Shown here: positions 17,536 through 25,752 of the stretch, piece by piece
Position numbering within the stretch: the stretch's first letter is position 1
How the letters are laid out: each line of letters opens with the position of its first letter
Assembly: GCF_900142845.1 (NCBI RefSeq)
Contig: NZ_FSRU01000002.1
Span: forward strand, 1,736,001 to 1,800,000
Direction of reading: 5' to 3'
From: Paraburkholderia phenazinium
Lineage (GTDB): Bacteria; Pseudomonadota; Gammaproteobacteria; Burkholderiales; Burkholderiaceae
Length of the DNA stretch: 64,000 nt
Made by a program: the position numbers and the translations under genes
The notes under the pieces: generated by a model
Databases searched by the model: none
What the model was told of the DNA's origin: nothing
The model's input: only the letters and a program-made list of their open reading frames with translations

Positions 17536-18518
17536 CGCAGCACCTGCTCTGCGGGGACGATAAACGGTTCGCCGCCGAAGTCCCATAACACGGCCGCTTC
17601 CTCGCCGCGGTGCACGACCACTTCGCATGACGCATCCACCGTGCCGATCGCCGCGCAGGTGAGCGAACGCGACGCGAATAGCGCCTGCACGCGTTCGACG
17701 TGTTCCTCGCGCACTGCCAGCAGATAACCAAAGCTCGGAAATGCCGTGATCCAGCGCACCAGCGGCACCTCGGCGGGCTTGGGGATGGTGTCGAGGTCGA
17801 TTCGCGCGCCCACCTGCGAGCATTCGAGCAACATCAACGCAGTCCCGAGGGTGCCCGCCATGCTGATGTCCTTGGCGGCGTCGCACAGGCCGTTTTCCGC
17901 CAACTGCGGCAACAACTCCAGGTCGCCGCGCAGACGTTCAGCCGGCGCGCCGACCGACGCATTCCAGAACGGATAGGGTTCTTCGAAACGGCCACGCAGA
18001 TCGACCGCCATCAGCAGGCGATCGCCGGGTCGCGCGTTGAAGCTCGACAACAGCGCCTGGGCGCGTCCGAGGATCGATACCGCCAACTGCGCCCGATCGC
18101 TGCGTGCGTTGGTGTGTCCGCCGACAATCGGCACGCCGTACGCCACCGATGCCGCCGCCATCCCCGCCAGCACCTCATGCGCCGCGTCGACACCGTCGCT
18201 CCATAACGCATCCACCACGGCGAGCGGGCGGCCACCCATCGCGTAGATATCGCTGACGTTGACCATCACGCTGCTATAGCCCGCGAACCACGGCATCGCC
18301 TGCACGAAATCGCTCACCATGCCTTCGATGGCAAACAGCAGGTAGCCGTCGCCGTCCGCCAGCGCGGCGCAGTCGTCGCCTAACGCGACAGCCTGGCCGA
18401 GATCGCTCGCGCCACGAGGCATGCGCCGCGCCAGCGACGCCACCACCCCGGCAATATCCGTCTTGTGCCGGAAGCCACGACTCTCGCGCAGGTCCGCGAC
18501 CAGATCCGCCACACTCAT
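17532..18518 (-). CDS. nitF: Nit1C AIR synthase-like protein (Sll0787 family)
   Basis: 328 residues with the PurM/SelD/ThiL-like two-domain fold. The phosphate/metal-binding element VALGDDCAALADGDG, the dimer strand VMVNVSDIYAMGGRPLAVVD and GVPIVGGHTNARSD are clear. Family members bind ATP and form activated phosphate intermediates; this branch has no proven reaction. The start at 18518 overlaps the nitE stop by four bases (ATGA). A longer open frame upstream lies wholly inside nitE and is rejected. Its own stop overlaps the start of the glycosyltransferase remnant. The chained overlaps point to tightly coupled translation across the operon. Confidence 0.93.
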   Translation of the reverse strand: MSVADLVADLRESRGFRHKTDIAGVVASLARRMPRGASDLGQAVALGDDCAALADGDGYLLFAIEGMVSDFVQAMPWFAGYSSVMVNVSDIYAMGGRPLAVVDALWSDGVDAAHEVLAGMAAASVAYGVPIVGGHTNARSDRAQLAVSILGRAQALLSSFNARPGDRLLMAVDLRGRFEEPYPFWNASVGAPAERLRGDLELLPQLAENGLCDAAKDISMAGTLGTALMLLECSQVGARIDLDTIPKPAEVPLVRWITAFPSFGYLLAVREEHVERVQALFASRSLTCAAIGTVDASCEVVVHRGEEAAVLWDFGGEPFIVPAEQVLR

Positions 18519-19090
18519 GACCCGCTCCGCGCCTGCGTGACGAAGCCGCTGCGCGGCGCCGTGCATGGTGGATAGTGTCCGAGCTGCGCCTGCATCAAAT
18601 GATGCGAGCGGCCATGCACCATCTCCTGTTCGAGGGCATCCCAATGCAGCGCTTGAAATAGCGGCACATTCTGGCTCTGCACGTGCGCGAGAAACGTCTC
18701 GCAGCCAAGCGCATGCGCGCTCGTCACCGCGAGGCGGATCAGCGTCGCGCCAATCTTGCCGTGGCGCCGAAACGCGGCGTGCACCGCCAGCCGCGAGCCG
18801 TACCACACGCCCGGCGCTTCCTGATGGATGCGCACCGTGCCCACCACCTGCTCGGGGATGCCGGCAAGACAGCTCACCGCGACCAGTTGCTGGGCACGCT
18901 CGTCGATTTCGTCGCGGTCGTCGCCGACGAAAATGCCCTGCTCGATGCAGAACACCGCGCGCCGCAGCTTGTAGGCCTCCTCAGCTTCCCACGGTAGCGT
19001 GGTCCATTTGATGCGGTACTCGGTCGGCGTATATAACGCCGGTGTGACATCGAGCGCGTCCGATACCCCTGCGATCGCTTCGCCAAACAT
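18515..19090 (-). CDS. nitE: Nit1C GNAT-family N-acetyltransferase (MSMEG_0567/Sll0786 family)
   Basis: 191 residues. The GNAT fold is indicated by LRRAVFCIEQGIFVGDDRDEID, the strand QVVGTVRIHQEAPGVWYGSRLAV and the acetyl-CoA loop FRRHGKIGATLIRLAVTSAHALG (Arg/Gly-x-x-Gly). The C-terminal HPLM-like segment LHWDALEQEMVHGRSHHLMQA is typical of this branch. The acceptor is unknown. The start at 19090 (MFGEAIAG) is two bases after the nitD stop, with GAGGTG 6 bases upstream; a longer start at 19141 would overlap nitD. Confidence 0.9.
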   Translation of the reverse strand: MFGEAIAGVSDALDVTPALYTPTEYRIKWTTLPWEAEEAYKLRRAVFCIEQGIFVGDDRDEIDERAQQLVAVSCLAGIPEQVVGTVRIHQEAPGVWYGSRLAVHAAFRRHGKIGATLIRLAVTSAHALGCETFLAHVQSQNVPLFQALHWDALEQEMVHGRSHHLMQAQLGHYPPCTAPRSGFVTQARSGS

Positions 19091-19092
19091 GA

Positions 19093-20205
19093 TCACACCT
19101 CGTACGAAGACAACGATGAACACGCGCCGCACTTGCCGCAACCGGCCTTGATGTCGCTCGAACGCAGACTTGCTGCCGAGAGCATCGCACCGAGCGGCTG
19201 CAGCACCGACTTCATGAAGTCGGGCGTCGGCGCCGGATGATCTTCGAGCGGTGTGCCGCTGATCGGCACGAACGGCACCACGAACGGATACACGCCGAGT
19301 TCGATCAGTTCGCGGGACATGCTCAAGATCGCTTCGGCGCTGTCGCCCAGTCCCGCGAGAATATAGGTGCTGACCTGGCCGCGTCCGAACACCGCCACCG
19401 CCGCCTTGAACGCCGCCAGATAACGTGACAGCGGCACGCTCGACTTGCCCGGCATGATGCGTTCGCGCAAGGCCGGCGTGACCACTTCGAGATGCATGCC
19501 GAGCGTATCGATGCCGCTGGCTTTCATGCGTGCGAACCAGCGGTCGTCGTCGGGCGGTTCACACTGCGCCTGGATCGGCAGATCGACGGCGGCGCGGATT
19601 GCAAACGCGCTTTCGCAGAGGATCTGCGCACCGCGGTCGCTGGTGGGCGGCGTGCCGGTCGTCAGCACCATATGCTTGACGCCGTCGAGCAGCACCGCCG
19701 CGCGCGCCACTTCGGCAAGCTGCTCGGGCGTCTTGCGCGCAATCGTGCGGCCTGCCGCGAGAGACTGGCCGATTGCGCAGAACTTGCAGGTCTTGCGGCG
19801 GCTCTCGTAGCGGATGCAGGTCTGCAGCACCGTCGTCGCCAGCACATCCGCACTGTGCAGCGTGGCGATATGCGAGTACGGCACGCCGTCGAGCGTCTGC
19901 ATGCCGTAAAAACGCGGCGCCTTCGGAAAGCTGATATTGGCAATCGGGATCGTGCCGCGCAGCAGCGCACTCACGCCGCCCGCATCCGCCGGCGCGGCGA
20001 CGAACGGCGAGTGCCACGCCGTGTTGGTATGCACCGGCACCATGATGGTCACGCCGTCCACCGTCACGGCCTTGTGGTCCGACGGTCCCGCACCGCCGCG
20101 GCGGCTGGCGACGCCGGTACCCGGATCGGCAAGCCGCAAGCCCACCGACTGCAACTCCGTCATCAATTGCCGGCTAGCGGCCGGCAAGGTCTCGTTGGCG
20201 TTCAT
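19093..20205 (-). CDS. nitD: Nit1C radical SAM protein (MSMEG_0568 family)
   Basis: 370 residues. The 4Fe-4S motif is spaced unusually, CX9CX2C in [14 protein letters not shown], instead of the standard CX3CX2C; this is a feature of the MSMEG_0568 family. [16 protein letters not shown] and [16 protein letters not shown] are barrel segments. A second cysteine cluster, [10 protein letters not shown], ends the protein and may hold an auxiliary cluster. The chemistry is unknown. The start at 20205 (MNANETLP) falls 32 bases inside the end of nitC; a further upstream start at 20346 would lie deep within nitC. The family is defined by co-occurrence with the nitrilase gene. Confidence 0.93.
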   Translation of the reverse strand: MNANETLPAASRQLMTELQSVGLRLADPGTGVASRRGGAGPSDHKAVTVDGVTIMVPVHTNTAWHSPFVAAPADAGGVSALLRGTIPIANISFPKAPRFYGMQTLDGVPYSHIATLHSADVLATTVLQTCIRYESRRKTCKFCAIGQSLAAGRTIARKTPEQLAEVARAAVLLDGVKHMVLTTGTPPTSDRGAQILCESAFAIRAAVDLPIQAQCEPPDDDRWFARMKASGIDTLGMHLEVVTPALRERIMPGKSSVPLSRYLAAFKAAVAVFGRGQVSTYILAGLGDSAEAILSMSRELIELGVYPFVVPFVPISGTPLEDHPAPTPDFMKSVLQPLGAMLSAASLRSSDIKAGCGKCGACSSLSSYEV

Positions 20206-21235
20206 CGCGGCATCCCACGGTTGAGTTGAAATCGGGACCGGCGTCGCCGGTTGGAGGTGTGTCAAAGACAGAGGCAGCGGCAGAAGCCGAAGCGCCCCAC
20301 GGCGGCATCGGCGACACCGTCGTAGCCGGCCGTTCGTTGATCGCAAGACTCAGCAGTTCCGGCCGCGCGTAGTGGCCGACCGAATCCATCATGCGTTTGC
20401 GTTTCGTGATCAGCGCCATGTCCAGATCCGCGATCACCATGCCCTCGCCTTCGCGCAGCGGCGCGGCCAGATGCTGGCCTTCAGGCGAGACGATTGCCGT
20501 ATTGCAGCCGCCGCGCAGCGCCTTCTGCAGATTCGTGTCGCCGGTCACCGAGGCGATCTGCGCTTCGGTCAGCCAACCGGTTGCATTGACAACGAAGCAG
20601 CCGGACTCCAGCGCGTGATGACGGATCGTGACTTCGATCTGCTCCGCGAAGATCGGCCCTACCAGCGAACCCGGAAACTGGCTGCAGTGAATCTCCTCGT
20701 GCTGCGTCATCAGGGCATAGCGCGCGAGCGGGTTGTAGTGCTCCCAGCAGGCCAGCGCGCCGACCCGCGCGACCGCGGTCTGCACGACCTTCAGCCCCGC
20801 CGCGTCGCCTTGCCCCCAGATCATCCGTTCGTGGAAAGTCGGTGTTATCTTGCGGCGCTTGAGCAGCAACTGGCCGTCCACGTCGAAAATCAGTTGCGTG
20901 TTGTACAGGCTGCCGTAATCGCGCTCGTTGACCCCGAGCACGACCACCATGCGATGCAGGCGCGCGCGTTCGGCCACGGCCTGCGTCACCGGACCGGGCA
21001 CCACCACCGCCTCGTCGTAGAGCCGCATATGATCGGCGCCGGAGGCCACCGGCGGACGCACGAACGAAAAGTACGGGTAATACGGCACGAAGGTCTCGGG
21101 AAACACGATCAGTTGCACGCCTTCGCGTGCGGCCTGATCGATGGCTTCGCAGACCTTGTCGAGGGTGCCGTCGCTGCGCTCGAAGTCCGGTGAGATCTGG
21201 ACCGCGGCGGCACGAACAATGCGTTTTTCAGACAT
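20174..21235 (-). CDS. nitC: Nit1C nitrilase (Nit6803 / Nit1 subfamily)
   Basis: 353 residues of the carbon-nitrogen hydrolase superfamily. The Glu-Lys-Cys triad is visible: [13 protein letters not shown] (Glu), [12 protein letters not shown] (Lys) and [12 protein letters not shown] (Cys). The WEHYNPL context and GQGD segment are those of true nitrilases rather than amidases. It hydrolyses a nitrile to the acid and ammonia in the cytoplasm. Within Nit1C the physiological nitrile is unproven; a cyanide-derived nitrile is one proposal. The start lies 18 bases after nitB. The C-terminal 30 residues extend over the nitD start by 32 bases and are low-complexity. Confidence 0.95.
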   Translation of the reverse strand: MSEKRIVRAAAVQISPDFERSDGTLDKVCEAIDQAAREGVQLIVFPETFVPYYPYFSFVRPPVASGADHMRLYDEAVVVPGPVTQAVAERARLHRMVVVLGVNERDYGSLYNTQLIFDVDGQLLLKRRKITPTFHERMIWGQGDAAGLKVVQTAVARVGALACWEHYNPLARYALMTQHEEIHCSQFPGSLVGPIFAEQIEVTIRHHALESGCFVVNATGWLTEAQIASVTGDTNLQKALRGGCNTAIVSPEGQHLAAPLREGEGMVIADLDMALITKRKRMMDSVGHYARPELLSLAINERPATTVSPMPPWGASASAAASVFDTPPTGDAGPDFNSTVGCRDERQRDLAGR

Positions 21236-21253
21236 GGTGGGGGCCGCCTGTGC

Positions 21254-21736
21254 TCAGACCGTCCAGGTGTGGATGATCAGTGCGTTGTCCTTGCGATGCA
21301 GAAGCTGAATATCCAGCACGTCGAGCGGACTGATCGGGCGAATGCCTTCGATCAGCGAGGCTTCGCCGTGGCCATACAGCGCCTGCAGCGCGAAGCGGCA
21401 GGCATACACCTTGCCGCCCTCCTCCATGAACTTCAGCAACTGCTTGTTGAAGTTCAGATGGCCGGGAAACGCTTCATCGCCGAGCGTCGGAAAGCCGCGC
21501 TGCAAGCCGAGCGTGACACCCGGACCGTACAGGAGTACTGAGGTCTCGAAACCTTTGCGTTGCAGGCGCGTGGCCTGCAACAGATTGACGAAACCGATCG
21601 AGCCTTCGAACGCCACCGTATGAAACGTGACGAGCGCCTTTTCGCCCGGCTCGGCCTTCACGTCCTCGAAGACCTTCTCTTCGTAGTCGACGAGGTAATC
21701 GCCCTTCTGATGCAGCGGTTTGTTGACGGCTGGCAT
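21254..21736 (-). CDS. nitB: Nit1C first-gene protein (MSMEG_0572/Sll0783 family)
   Basis: 160 residues of the MSMEG_0572/Sll0783 'nitrogen starvation response' family. Conserved-looking segments include [55 protein letters not shown] and [13 protein letters not shown]. The alternating pattern resembles a DsrE-like alpha/beta fold, though I would not assert that. The function is unknown; it is the promoter-proximal gene of Nit1C. The start at 21736 has TTGGAG with a good spacing; an earlier in-frame ATG at 21862 lies upstream of the sigma-54 promoter and is rejected. Confidence 0.92.
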   Translation of the reverse strand: MPAVNKPLHQKGDYLVDYEEKVFEDVKAEPGEKALVTFHTVAFEGSIGFVNLLQATRLQRKGFETSVLLYGPGVTLGLQRGFPTLGDEAFPGHLNFNKQLLKFMEEGGKVYACRFALQALYGHGEASLIEGIRPISPLDVLDIQLLHRKDNALIIHTWTV

Positions 21737-21820
21737 GGCACTCTCCAAAGTGGTTTGCGTGAACAGGGATGTCGCGTGGTATCCGGTAGCGCTGCATGAC
21801 TTCTGCGCCGCTCCCACTAA

Positions 21821-21837
21821 CGCAACGCCCGTGCCAC
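21821..21837 (-). promoter_or_regulatory. Sigma-54 (RpoN) promoter of the nit operon
   Basis: On the minus strand the sequence reads TGGCACG, four bases, TTGCG, an almost ideal -24/-12 element (consensus TGGCACG-N4-TTGCW). It points towards nitB, whose start codon is 84 bases downstream; transcription should begin near 21811. Sigma-54 control agrees with the nitrogen-starvation naming of the gene families and with the NtrC-like dyads upstream. Confidence 0.88.
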
Positions 21838-21966
21838 TCGACGACGCCGCCCATGCGATCACTTTCCAATCAAACAGACGATCATTCGTTAAGCGCCGCG
21901 AAAATTTTTTTGGCCCGAAGGTTGCGTATAGCCCACGCCATCAGGGAATGCGGCCTTGCGGGCCTT

Positions 21967-22019
21967 GATCGCACCAGCCGGGTGCGATCTTGCTGGTGCG
22001 CATGCGCAGGGCCGGTGCA
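21967..22019. promoter_or_regulatory. Tandem NtrC-like enhancer sites
   Basis: A perfect dyad with 9-base arms GATCGCACC and GGTGCGATC (21967-21989) matches the 7-3-7 NtrC consensus at 11 of 14 positions (21970-21986). A second 17-base window at 22003-22019 matches at 10 of 14, with a strong right arm CGGTGCA. Their centres are 33 bases apart, about three helical turns. They lie roughly 167 and 200 bases upstream of the predicted nit transcription start, a usual range for sigma-54 enhancers. Confidence 0.62.
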
Positions 22020-22126
22020 GTCATTCACCAGATACGATCAATCCGATCATTGCAGGCGATCACTTTTCGAAGGCCAAGCGAGGCATCGGCGAGGCTTTTT
22101 AACCGTCATTCATTTGCGCAAAAACG

Positions 22127-23518
22127 ATGAGTAGCCCGACACATCACTGGATCAAACGCCTCGCCGAAATCCGCAAACCCGCTTACCTGGCGATTCCCGA
22201 TCTGATCGAAGAAGACCTCGCCACCGGACGCCTGCGGCCGCGCGACCGCCTGCCGGGTCTGCGCGATCTGGCCGACGAACTGGCGCTCAACTACACCACG
22301 GTGGCGCGGGCCTATGCGGAGGCGAAGAAGCGCGGCCTGCTCGATTCGCGGGCCGGCAGCGGGACTTTCGTGCGCGGGCGCACGGCGACGCTACCGCTGT
22401 CGGGCGGCAGCAGCATCGAAATGACCATGAATACGCCGCCTGAGCCGGCCGAGTACGCGGCGCGTCTGCGCGAGTCCGCGGCGCGTTTGATGGCGGCGAG
22501 CGATCCCTACCAGTTGTTGCGCTACCAGGACTTCGGCGGCACGCCCGCGGACAAGGCAGCCGGCGCCGAATGGCTCAAGCGCCGCTTGCCCAACTGTTCG
22601 GCGGACAACGTGCTGGTCTGCCCCGGCATTCATAGCGCACTCGTCGCGCTGGTCTCGCAACTGGCACGGCCGGGAGCGATGATCTGCCTCGACACGCTCG
22701 CCTATCCCGGCATCAAGGCGATTGCCGCGCAACTCGGTGTGCGCTTGCAGGCGCTCGCGCGCGACGACGAAGGGCCGCTTGCCCATGCCTTCGAAGCGCT
22801 CTGCAAGACCGACAAGCCGAGCGCGTTCTATTGCAATCCCACGCTGCAGAATCCGAGCACCTTGACGCTCACGCACAAGCGGCGCGAAGCGCTCGCGGAT
22901 GTCGCGCTGCGCTACAACGTGCCCATCATCGAAGACGACGCCTACGCGATGCTGCCGCTGCAAGCGCCGGATGCGCTGGCGAGCTTCGCACCGGAGCTGA
23001 CCTACTACGTCACCGGCTTGTCGAAGAGTTTCGGCGCCGGCTTGCGGGTCGCCTATCTGCAGGCGCCAACCGCGCGCCAAACACAGCGCCTCGCGGGCGC
23101 CCTGCGTGCGACGACGGTGATGGCGAGTCCGTTTACGGTCTCGCTCGCCACCCAGTGGGTCAACGACGGCACGGCGCAGGAGATGCTCAACGCGATTCGC
23201 AGCGAGTCGAAGGCGCGTCAGGCGATTGCCGCGCGCGTACTCGGCGACGGCGCTTACGACGCGCACCCGGAAGGCTTTCATCTGTGGCTGCCTATCTCGG
23301 GCGTCGGCGGCTGGAGTTCGTCCGAACTGGCGCTGCAGTTGCGCAACCAGGGAATCGCCGCGGTCGCCAGCGCCGCCTTCTCCACCGACGGCAATCCGCC
23401 CAACGCATTGCGTGTGTGCCTCGGCGGTTCGAAGAATCGCGAAGAATGCGAAGAGGCGCTGCGCATCATCGCGGAGACGCTCGAACATCCGCACCATCTC
23501 CATTCGGCCGTCATGTAA
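22127..23518 (+). CDS. MocR-type GntR/aminotransferase-fold transcriptional regulator
   Basis: 463 residues. A GntR winged helix (about residues 18-80: AYLAIPDLIEEDLATGRLRPRDRLPGLRDLADELALNYTTVARAYAEAKKRGLL) is joined to a fold-type I aminotransferase domain. That domain includes NPTLQNPSTLTL, the cofactor aspartate in PIIEDDAYAML and the probable PLP lysine in YVTGLSKSFGAGLRVAYL. MocR proteins sense PLP or an amino compound. It is divergent from nitB, with paired direct repeats between the two genes, so control of the nit operon or of itself is possible. The GntR-type start ATG at 22127 closely follows CAAAAACG without a clear ribosome site. Confidence 0.92.
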   Translation: MSSPTHHWIKRLAEIRKPAYLAIPDLIEEDLATGRLRPRDRLPGLRDLADELALNYTTVARAYAEAKKRGLLDSRAGSGTFVRGRTATLPLSGGSSIEMTMNTPPEPAEYAARLRESAARLMAASDPYQLLRYQDFGGTPADKAAGAEWLKRRLPNCSADNVLVCPGIHSALVALVSQLARPGAMICLDTLAYPGIKAIAAQLGVRLQALARDDEGPLAHAFEALCKTDKPSAFYCNPTLQNPSTLTLTHKRREALADVALRYNVPIIEDDAYAMLPLQAPDALASFAPELTYYVTGLSKSFGAGLRVAYLQAPTARQTQRLAGALRATTVMASPFTVSLATQWVNDGTAQEMLNAIRSESKARQAIAARVLGDGAYDAHPEGFHLWLPISGVGGWSSSELALQLRNQGIAAVASAAFSTDGNPPNALRVCLGGSKNREECEEALRIIAETLEHPHHLHSAVM

Positions 23519-23627
23519 GAGCGAAACGGCGCGATATCTCCAGACAAATACAACGCGTGTTCTTAGGCACGCATTGAATACCGGTCCGCTCGCGGCAAAA
23601 ATGTCCCGCGCGCCGTCCAACGCCTGA

Positions 23628-23647
23628 AGTGCCTTGTTACAGGCACT
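23628..23647. terminator. Hairpin after MocR gene
   Basis: Perfect 7-base arms AGTGCCT and AGGCACT with a 6-base loop, about 110 bases after the MocR stop. No U-tract. The rest of the 261-base gap before the chemoreceptor shows nothing I can assign. Confidence 0.35.
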
Positions 23648-23779
23648 CAAATGCGTTCTGTAACGCGCGGAAAGCACCCTCGCTCACACGCCCGCCTCAA
23701 GTCCACTCCAGCGCCGCCGTATACCCGGGCGAGGCGTGTCGCCTTATCGACTCCTGCTCACCACCGAAAGACGCCCACC

Positions 23780-25579
23780 ATGTTCTCATCCATTCGCGCG
23801 CGTATTGTCGCCCTGTGCGTCGCCATCGTTGTCGTAGCGCTCGCCGCCAATACGGGGCTCAACTACTTCGTTGCCAACGGATACAACACCGCTTCGATCG
23901 ACGACAGCCTCACAGCCGTCGAGAGCGGTCACGTGGCCGGCATCAACCAATGGGTTGCCACCAATAGTCAGATGATTGACTCGTTGCAGGGTCCCGCGCT
24001 ACAGCCCGATCCGATACCGACGTTCAAGCTGATGGCCAGCGCCGGAAACTTCGCTAACGTCTACGCCGGTTACGCCGACAAGACATCGAAGTTCGAGGAC
24101 CCGACCGGCATCCCGTCCGACTACGATCCGACCGTCCGCCCCTGGTACAAGCAGGCGCTGGCAGCAGGCAAGCCGACCGTGTCGCAACCTTACGTGTCCA
24201 TCGCCAACGGTCGTCTGGTGGTGTCCTTCGTCTCGCCGATGATTCGCGACGGCGTCGTGAAGGGCGTGGTGGCGGGCACCGTCGAAATGGGCAGCGTGAT
24301 CGCCAACATCAAGGCGATTCATCCGACACCCTCGAGCTTCGGCATGCTGGTGAACAGCAGCGGCCAGATCGTCGCGCACCCCGACGCGAAGCTGATCCTG
24401 AAGCCCGTCACCGATCTCGCGCCGGATCTCACCGCCGACAAACTGGCGACGCTGACGACGCTCGATCATCCGCTGCCGGTCGAGATTGGCGGCAGCACCA
24501 AACTGCTGCGCGCGCAACCGATTGCCGGCACCGACTGGATCGCGATCGTCGCGCTCGACAAAGCCGAAGCGACCGCCGGCATGCGTTCGCTGCTGACCAC
24601 CTCGATCATTGCGCTGATCGTGATTGCCGGCATCGCCGCGGCGATCGTGGCGGCGGTGACCGCCGTGTCGTTCCGGCGCCTCTCGCAGGTGCGCGATGCG
24701 ATGGATGCAATCGGCTCCGGCGAAGGCGATCTGACCCAGCGCCTGCCCGCCATCGGCGAGGATGAAGTCGCGCAGATCGCGCGTTCGTTCAACAGCTTCA
24801 TCGACAAGCTGAGCCGCGTGATGCGGCAGATTCGCGACGCCAGCGAGTCGGTGCGGGTGGCCGCCAACGAGATTGCCGCCGGCAACGTCGACCTGTCGGG
24901 CCGCACCGAATCCGCCGCCGCGAGCCTGCAGCAAACCGCGGCGTCGATGGAGGAAATCACGGCGACGGTCGGCCAGTCGGCCAGCTCCGCCAAACAGGCC
25001 GACGACACTGCCGCATCGGCTTCGCTCGTCGCCTCGCGCGGCGGCGTCGTGATCTCCGAAGTGATCACCACGATGCGGGAAATCGAAAGCGCCTCGGTGA
25101 AGATCGCCGACATCATCGGCGTGATCGACGGCATTGCCTTCCAGACCAATATCCTCGCGCTCAACGCGGCGGTCGAAGCGGCCCGCGCCGGCGAACAGGG
25201 CCGCGGCTTCGCGGTGGTGGCCGGCGAAGTGCGCAGCCTCGCGCAGCGCAGCGCGCAAGCCGCCAAGGAAATCAAGGGATTGATCGAGTCGACAGTCTCG
25301 AGCGTCGCCTCCGGTTCGAACCAGGTGCGCCACGCGGGTGAAACGATGACGGAGATCGTCAGCAACGTGTCGAACGTGACGACGATCATTTCCGAAATCA
25401 CCCAGGCCGCCACCGAACAGACGCGCGGCATTCAGGAAGTCAATCGCGCGGTGTCCCAGCTTGACGAAATGGTGCAGCAGAACGCGGCGCTGGTGGAGCA
25501 ATCCACGGCCGCGGCCGCCGCGCTGCAATCGCAAGCCGTCAGTCTCGCGACGGCCGTCACCCAGTTCCGGCTCGATTGA
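23780..25579 (+). CDS. Methyl-accepting chemotaxis protein with dCache sensor domain
   Basis: 599 residues. TM1 is at about residues 7-27, a periplasmic dCache domain follows to about 268, TM2 lies near 272-297, then a HAMP region and a full cytoplasmic signalling domain. The signalling tip ([39 protein letters not shown]) is near 450-490. The sensor has the [12 protein letters not shown] segment of dCache_1 domains. The aspartate used by the amino-acid-binding subgroup after the Pro-Tyr is replaced (PYVSIANGR), so the ligand may not be an ordinary amino acid. The start at 23780 opens directly into TM1; the open frame upstream is a basic leader. No C-terminal CheR-docking pentapeptide is present. 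Confidence 0.93.
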   Translation: MFSSIRARIVALCVAIVVVALAANTGLNYFVANGYNTASIDDSLTAVESGHVAGINQWVATNSQMIDSLQGPALQPDPIPTFKLMASAGNFANVYAGYADKTSKFEDPTGIPSDYDPTVRPWYKQALAAGKPTVSQPYVSIANGRLVVSFVSPMIRDGVVKGVVAGTVEMGSVIANIKAIHPTPSSFGMLVNSSGQIVAHPDAKLILKPVTDLAPDLTADKLATLTTLDHPLPVEIGGSTKLLRAQPIAGTDWIAIVALDKAEATAGMRSLLTTSIIALIVIAGIAAAIVAAVTAVSFRRLSQVRDAMDAIGSGEGDLTQRLPAIGEDEVAQIARSFNSFIDKLSRVMRQIRDASESVRVAANEIAAGNVDLSGRTESAAASLQQTAASMEEITATVGQSASSAKQADDTAASASLVASRGGVVISEVITTMREIESASVKIADIIGVIDGIAFQTNILALNAAVEAARAGEQGRGFAVVAGEVRSLAQRSAQAAKEIKGLIESTVSSVASGSNQVRHAGETMTEIVSNVSNVTTIISEITQAATEQTRGIQEVNRAVSQLDEMVQQNAALVEQSTAAAAALQSQAVSLATAVTQFRLD

Positions 25580-25582
25580 TTC

Positions 25583-25599
25583 GAGGGTTTCATACCCTC
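25583..25599 (+). terminator. Short hairpin after dCache chemoreceptor gene
   Basis: A 6-base stem GAGGGT/ACCCTC with a 5-base loop begins four bases after the stop codon. A second, wider inverted repeat, CCGGACTT at 25628 and AAGTCCGG at 25659, follows. Neither has a U-tract directly after it. Confidence 0.4.
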
Positions 25600-25752
25600 A
25601 GCAGGTCTAATTATCATTATGGTCTTTCCGGACTTGCGGCGCACCGCACCGTGCCTTAAAGTCCGGCCGGGGTTTCTGCGGCTCCAGCCGCCGCGCCGAT
25701 GTCACAAGCGTGGGCGCGAGGCGGCGATCCGCATCACGTATCAGGAGTCGGT

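Larger units (their letters stand above)
21737..22126. other. 390-base divergent regulatory region, nit operon / MocR gene
   Basis: No gene is seen. It contains, from the nit side, a sigma-54 promoter (21821-21837), an AT-rich block with eight T's near 21905-21912, and two NtrC-like dyads (21970-21986 and 22003-22019). Two pairs of direct repeats are also present: GCGATCACTTT at 21855 and 22056, and CGATCATT at 21879 and 22044. The repeats are candidate sites for the MocR-type regulator encoded divergently. Confidence 0.75.

Noticed and set aside
18519..18806. Longer N-terminus for NitF
   Set aside because: Lies entirely within nitE; the ATGA overlap start at 18518 fits the coupled operon layout.
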